Shown here piece by piece: positions 5,983 through 8,033 of a stretch of 8,033 nucleotides of DNA; within the stretch, counting starts at the first letter, position 1, and every line of letters begins with the position of its first letter. The translations under genes were made by a program, and so were the position numbers. This DNA comes from CBFDBT01 sp965603115 (GTDB lineage: Bacteria; Pseudomonadota; Alphaproteobacteria; Sphingomonadales; Kordiimonadaceae): NCBI GenBank assembly GCA_965603115.1, contig CBFDBT010000122.1, positions 1 through 8,033 on the forward strand, read 5' to 3'. The notes beneath the pieces were generated by a model. The model was not told where the DNA came from and did no database searches. It was given only the letters and a program-made list of their open reading frames with translations.

Positions 5983-6920
5983 TGACAGGGGCCGCACGCC
6001 AGTTACGGGTCGCTTTTATGGGCACCCCCGACTTTGCGGTGCCTACCCTCAAAGCGCTAATCGAGGCAGGCTTTAATGTTGTGGCAGTATACTCGCAGCC
6101 ACCTGCGCGCTCTGGTCGCGGTAAAAAATTAAAAAACAGCCCGGTGCACGCACTCGCTGCTGCCTCAAATATTGAAGTGCACACGCCTGAAAACTTTAAA
6201 TCAGAAGATGAAATAGCAACCTTTAAAGCCCTTGATCTTGATGTGGCTGTGGTCGTGGCTTATGGACAAATTCTACCCCAGGCTATTCTCGACGCACCAA
6301 AGTACGGCTGCGTCAATGTGCATGCCAGCCTGCTTCCCCGCTGGCGCGGTGCGGCCCCCATTCACCGCGCTATTATGGCCGGAGACAAAGAGACCGGCAT
6401 CTGCATTATGAAGATGGATATAGGGCTTGATACAGGTCCCGTGATTGCTCGTAAGTCAATAGATATAACCAACACGTCAACCACCGCGGACCTGCATGAC
6501 CAACTCGCAAACATGGGCGCTGAAATGATTAATGATGCGCTGCTTGGCTTCTGCGACGGGTCTTTAATCCCACAAGAACAAAGCTTGGACGGCGTCACCT
6601 ACGCAAAAAAAATCGATAAGGCGGAAGCCCTGATTGACTGGTCAAGGCCTGCAACGGACATTGACCGTCAGGTGCGTGGGCTCTGCCCTTTCCCCGGTGC
6701 CTACACTCTGTATGGTGGTGAACGTATCAAAATTTTAGCGGGAAGCCTTGAAGAAGGAAATAGCGCGCCCGGCACGCTGCTTGATGATCAACTGCTCGTC
6801 GCATGTGGCACGGGAGCTTACCGGATTGAGCGGGCGCAAAAGGCGGGTAAAGGTGCAATGGACAGGCAAGATTTTTTGCGTGGAATAGATATTGTCAAAG
6901 CAAGTATGTTCGGCGCATGA
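5982..6920 (+). CDS. fmt: Methionyl-tRNA formyltransferase
   Basis: Transfers a formyl group from 10-formyltetrahydrofolate to initiator Met-tRNA; Def later removes that group from the finished N-terminus. The product is 312 residues, normal for Fmt. The N-terminal catalytic domain starts with RVAFMGTPDFAVPTL (9-23) and carries the signature VNVHASLLPRWRGAAPIHRA (111-130) with N112 and H114, plus D150 in GLDTGP, equivalent to the E. coli Asn106, His108 and Asp144. The C-terminal tRNA-binding domain (about 205-312) includes YAKKIDKAEALIDW and RGLCPFPGAYT. A good AAGGG (5970-5974) lies 7 nt before the ATG, inside the end of def. The stop overlaps the truA start by 4 bp (ATGA). Confidence 0.97.
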   Translation: MTGAARQLRVAFMGTPDFAVPTLKALIEAGFNVVAVYSQPPARSGRGKKLKNSPVHALAAASNIEVHTPENFKSEDEIATFKALDLDVAVVVAYGQILPQAILDAPKYGCVNVHASLLPRWRGAAPIHRAIMAGDKETGICIMKMDIGLDTGPVIARKSIDITNTSTTADLHDQLANMGAEMINDALLGFCDGSLIPQEQSLDGVTYAKKIDKAEALIDWSRPATDIDRQVRGLCPFPGAYTLYGGERIKILAGSLEEGNSAPGTLLDDQLLVACGTGAYRIERAQKAGKGAMDRQDFLRGIDIVKASMFGA

Positions 6921-7657
6921 GTAAACGCTATAAAATCATAATAGAATATGATGGTCGTCCCTTCGTCGGCTGGCAGAAACAGACAAATGGCCTTGGCGTT
7001 CAACAAGCGATTGAAATGGCCTTCCCAAAATTTTCAGGCGAAACAGTAAAGGTCACTGGCTCTGGGCGCACCGATGCCGGCGTGCATGCCAGCGGTCAGG
7101 TGGCGCATTTTGATCTCGGAAAAGAGATGCCAACCTTAAAAATTATGGCCGCGCTAAACTTTCACCTCAATCATTTGCCTATTTCTATATTAGATATTGA
7201 AGAGGTTGCTCCAGACTTTCATGCCCGCTTTAGCGCGGTACAGCGGCATTATACCTATCACATCTTAAATCGCCATGCGGACCCAACCTACTCGAAAGGC
7301 CTGCAGTGGCACGTTTATCACCCCATCGACGCTAAATTGATGCATAAGGCCGCGCAAATGCTTGTAGGCACCCATGACTTTACCACTTTTCGCTCTGTGC
7401 ACTGCCAATCAAAAAGCCCTATAAAAACTATGGATTCGCTCACCGTAGAACAGAATGGCGATATAATATCAATTCACGCAAGCGCCAGAAGCTTCCTCCA
7501 CCACCAAATACGCTCGATCACCGGCTGCCTGAAAATGGTGGGCGCCGGACGCTGGACCATGCAAGACTTACAGAACGCTCTTGATGCCAAGGATCGCAAC
7601 ACGCTTGGGTTTAATGCGCCACCTGAGGGTCTATATTTTATGAGAGTGGATTATTAA
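6917..7657 (+). CDS. truA: tRNA pseudouridine(38-40) synthase TruA
   Basis: Isomerises uridines 38, 39 and 40 in the anticodon arm of many tRNAs to pseudouridine. The product is 246 residues, typical of bacterial TruA. The N-terminus KRYKIIIEYDGRPFVGWQ (3-20) is the standard opening. The catalytic aspartate is D53 in SGRTDAGVHASGQVAHF. Further conserved blocks are ARFSAVQRHYTYHI (103-116), GTHDFTTF (151-158), SFLHHQIRSITGCL (192-205), VGAGRW and the end PPEGLYFMRVDY. It overlaps fmt by 4 bp and is the last gene of the operon. In many alphaproteobacteria dapE follows truA; here a 268-bp gap and an unrelated membrane protein follow. Confidence 0.97.
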   Translation: MSKRYKIIIEYDGRPFVGWQKQTNGLGVQQAIEMAFPKFSGETVKVTGSGRTDAGVHASGQVAHFDLGKEMPTLKIMAALNFHLNHLPISILDIEEVAPDFHARFSAVQRHYTYHILNRHADPTYSKGLQWHVYHPIDAKLMHKAAQMLVGTHDFTTFRSVHCQSKSPIKTMDSLTVEQNGDIISIHASARSFLHHQIRSITGCLKMVGAGRWTMQDLQNALDAKDRNTLGFNAPPEGLYFMRVDY

Positions 7658-7665
7658 GCCGCTTT

Positions 7666-7704
7666 TGATTGGTACCCTCACGAGTGCTGCGGGCGGCCCA
7701 ATCA
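7666..7704 (+). terminator. Weak hairpin downstream of truA, possible terminator
   Basis: TGATTGG (7666-7672) pairs perfectly with CCAATCA (7698-7704), and CCC (7675-7677) can pair with GGG (7691-7693) inside the loop. It begins nine bases after the truA stop, where a terminator is expected. No U-run follows (the next bases are TCAATATATTTA), so it is not a canonical Rho-independent terminator. Confidence 0.3.
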
Positions 7705-7911
7705 TCAATATATTTAGCTTACCTATTATGACTGCTAGTGACCCAAAGCGGACGATGATTAATTTGTGGGATCTTTTCTGTTGAGCGCCTTATATAAAAC
7801 TCAAAATCACTTTTTTACACATACTGCAAGATTTATAAATTTTATGTGGTCATAATGGCCTAAATAAATTTATATTGTCATGCTATGTAAAGGTTTAGAA
7901 ACTTAAAAAGT

Positions 7912-7916
7912 GGGAG
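7912..7916 (+). promoter_or_regulatory. Ribosome binding site of the last gene
   Basis: GGGAG lies 9 nt before the ATG at 7926 and supports that partial reading frame as a real gene start. Confidence 0.55.
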
Positions 7917-7925
7917 TGTTGATTT

Positions 7926-8033
7926 ATGTCTGATCAAGTTGATGCATCAGGAGATGACATAACGTCTCTTCGCCAATTGATATTTGAAACATCCCCATTA
8001 CTTTTAGGTATAGCGATGCTTCTTCTTGGGGTT
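7926..8033 (+). CDS. Probable membrane protein, N-terminal fragment (possibly an MFS transporter)
   Basis: Thirty-six codons are visible before the right edge. A short acidic, polar N-terminus (MSDQVDASGDDI) leads into TSLRQLIFETSPLLLGIAML and LLGV, a hydrophobic stretch that looks like the beginning of a first transmembrane helix. This layout resembles the N-terminus of some major facilitator transporters, but the fragment is too short to assign a family. A good Shine-Dalgarno and an AT-rich upstream region support it as a gene. It is separated from truA by 268 bp and is probably its own transcription unit. Confidence 0.6.
   Translation, partial: MSDQVDASGDDITSLRQLIFETSPLLLGIAMLLLGV

Larger units (their letters stand above)
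7658..7925. promoter_or_regulatory. AT-rich intergenic region upstream of the last gene
   Basis: Apart from the hairpin near truA, this 268-bp stretch holds no supportable gene. Its second half is very AT-rich and has three short perfect dyads: ATTTATAAAT (7831-7840), TTATG-N4-CATAA (7842-7855) and ATAAATTTAT (7864-7873). TTGTCA at 7875-7880 with TAGAAA at 7896-7901 is a possible promoter with a short 15-bp spacer. These fit a regulated promoter for the gene at 7926, but no regulator can be named. Confidence 0.4.

Noticed and set aside
7728..7784. Plus-strand 18-residue reading frame after truA
   Set aside because: No Shine-Dalgarno, no recognisable composition, and too short to support without conservation.
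1..8033. CRISPR arrays, tRNA or rRNA genes, insertion sequences
   Set aside because: Scanning by eye found no long spaced repeats other than the hipBA operators, no cloverleaf with a T-loop core, and no transposase reading frame.

Overview
The window reads as a chromosomal segment of an alphaproteobacterium of moderate GC content. The main basis is the block rmuC (minus strand) divergent from def-fmt-truA (plus strand), an arrangement familiar from alphaproteobacterial genomes. The exact lineage cannot be read from the sequence.

Layout. (1) Positions 1-1116, minus strand: the first 372 codons of a MATE-family multidrug/Na+ (or H+) antiporter whose C-terminus runs off the left edge. (2) Positions 1305-2573, plus strand: an M24-family metallopeptidase (Xaa-Pro aminopeptidase/dipeptidase type) with a twin-arginine-like (KR variant) export signal. 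A GTG start with a good Shine-Dalgarno is preferred over the longer ATG reading. (3) Positions 2574-4274, plus strand: a complete hipBA type II toxin-antitoxin module. Its promoter lies inside a regular array of four 20-bp dyad operators spaced exactly 27 bp centre to centre. hipB and hipA overlap by 4 bp. (4) Positions 4281-5366, minus strand: rmuC, convergent with hipA, with only 6 bp between the stop codons. (5) Positions 5464-7657, plus strand: the def-fmt-truA operon, with stop/start overlaps of 1 and 4 bp. It encodes peptide deformylase, Met-tRNA formyltransferase and tRNA pseudouridine(38-40) synthase. (6) Positions 7658-7925: an AT-rich intergenic region with a weak hairpin and several short palindromes. 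(7) Positions 7926-8033: the first 36 codons of a probable membrane protein cut by the right edge.

How the genes work together. def and fmt form one functional pair: Fmt formylates initiator Met-tRNA and Def removes the formyl group from nascent proteins. truA modifies the tRNA anticodon arm, so the operon serves translation. RmuC is a predicted membrane-anchored nuclease-like protein linked to genome rearrangement control. hipBA is an accessory module placed between the peptidase gene and rmuC. Its HipA kinase retains every active-site residue checked, so the toxin is expected to be functional, and HipB is expected to repress the operon through the operator array. The array is the most striking signal in the window: eight 10-base half-sites fitting NTATWACNGW, in strict 27-bp register over 101 bp, covering the -35, the spacer, the -10, the start of transcription and the edge of the hipB ribosome binding site.
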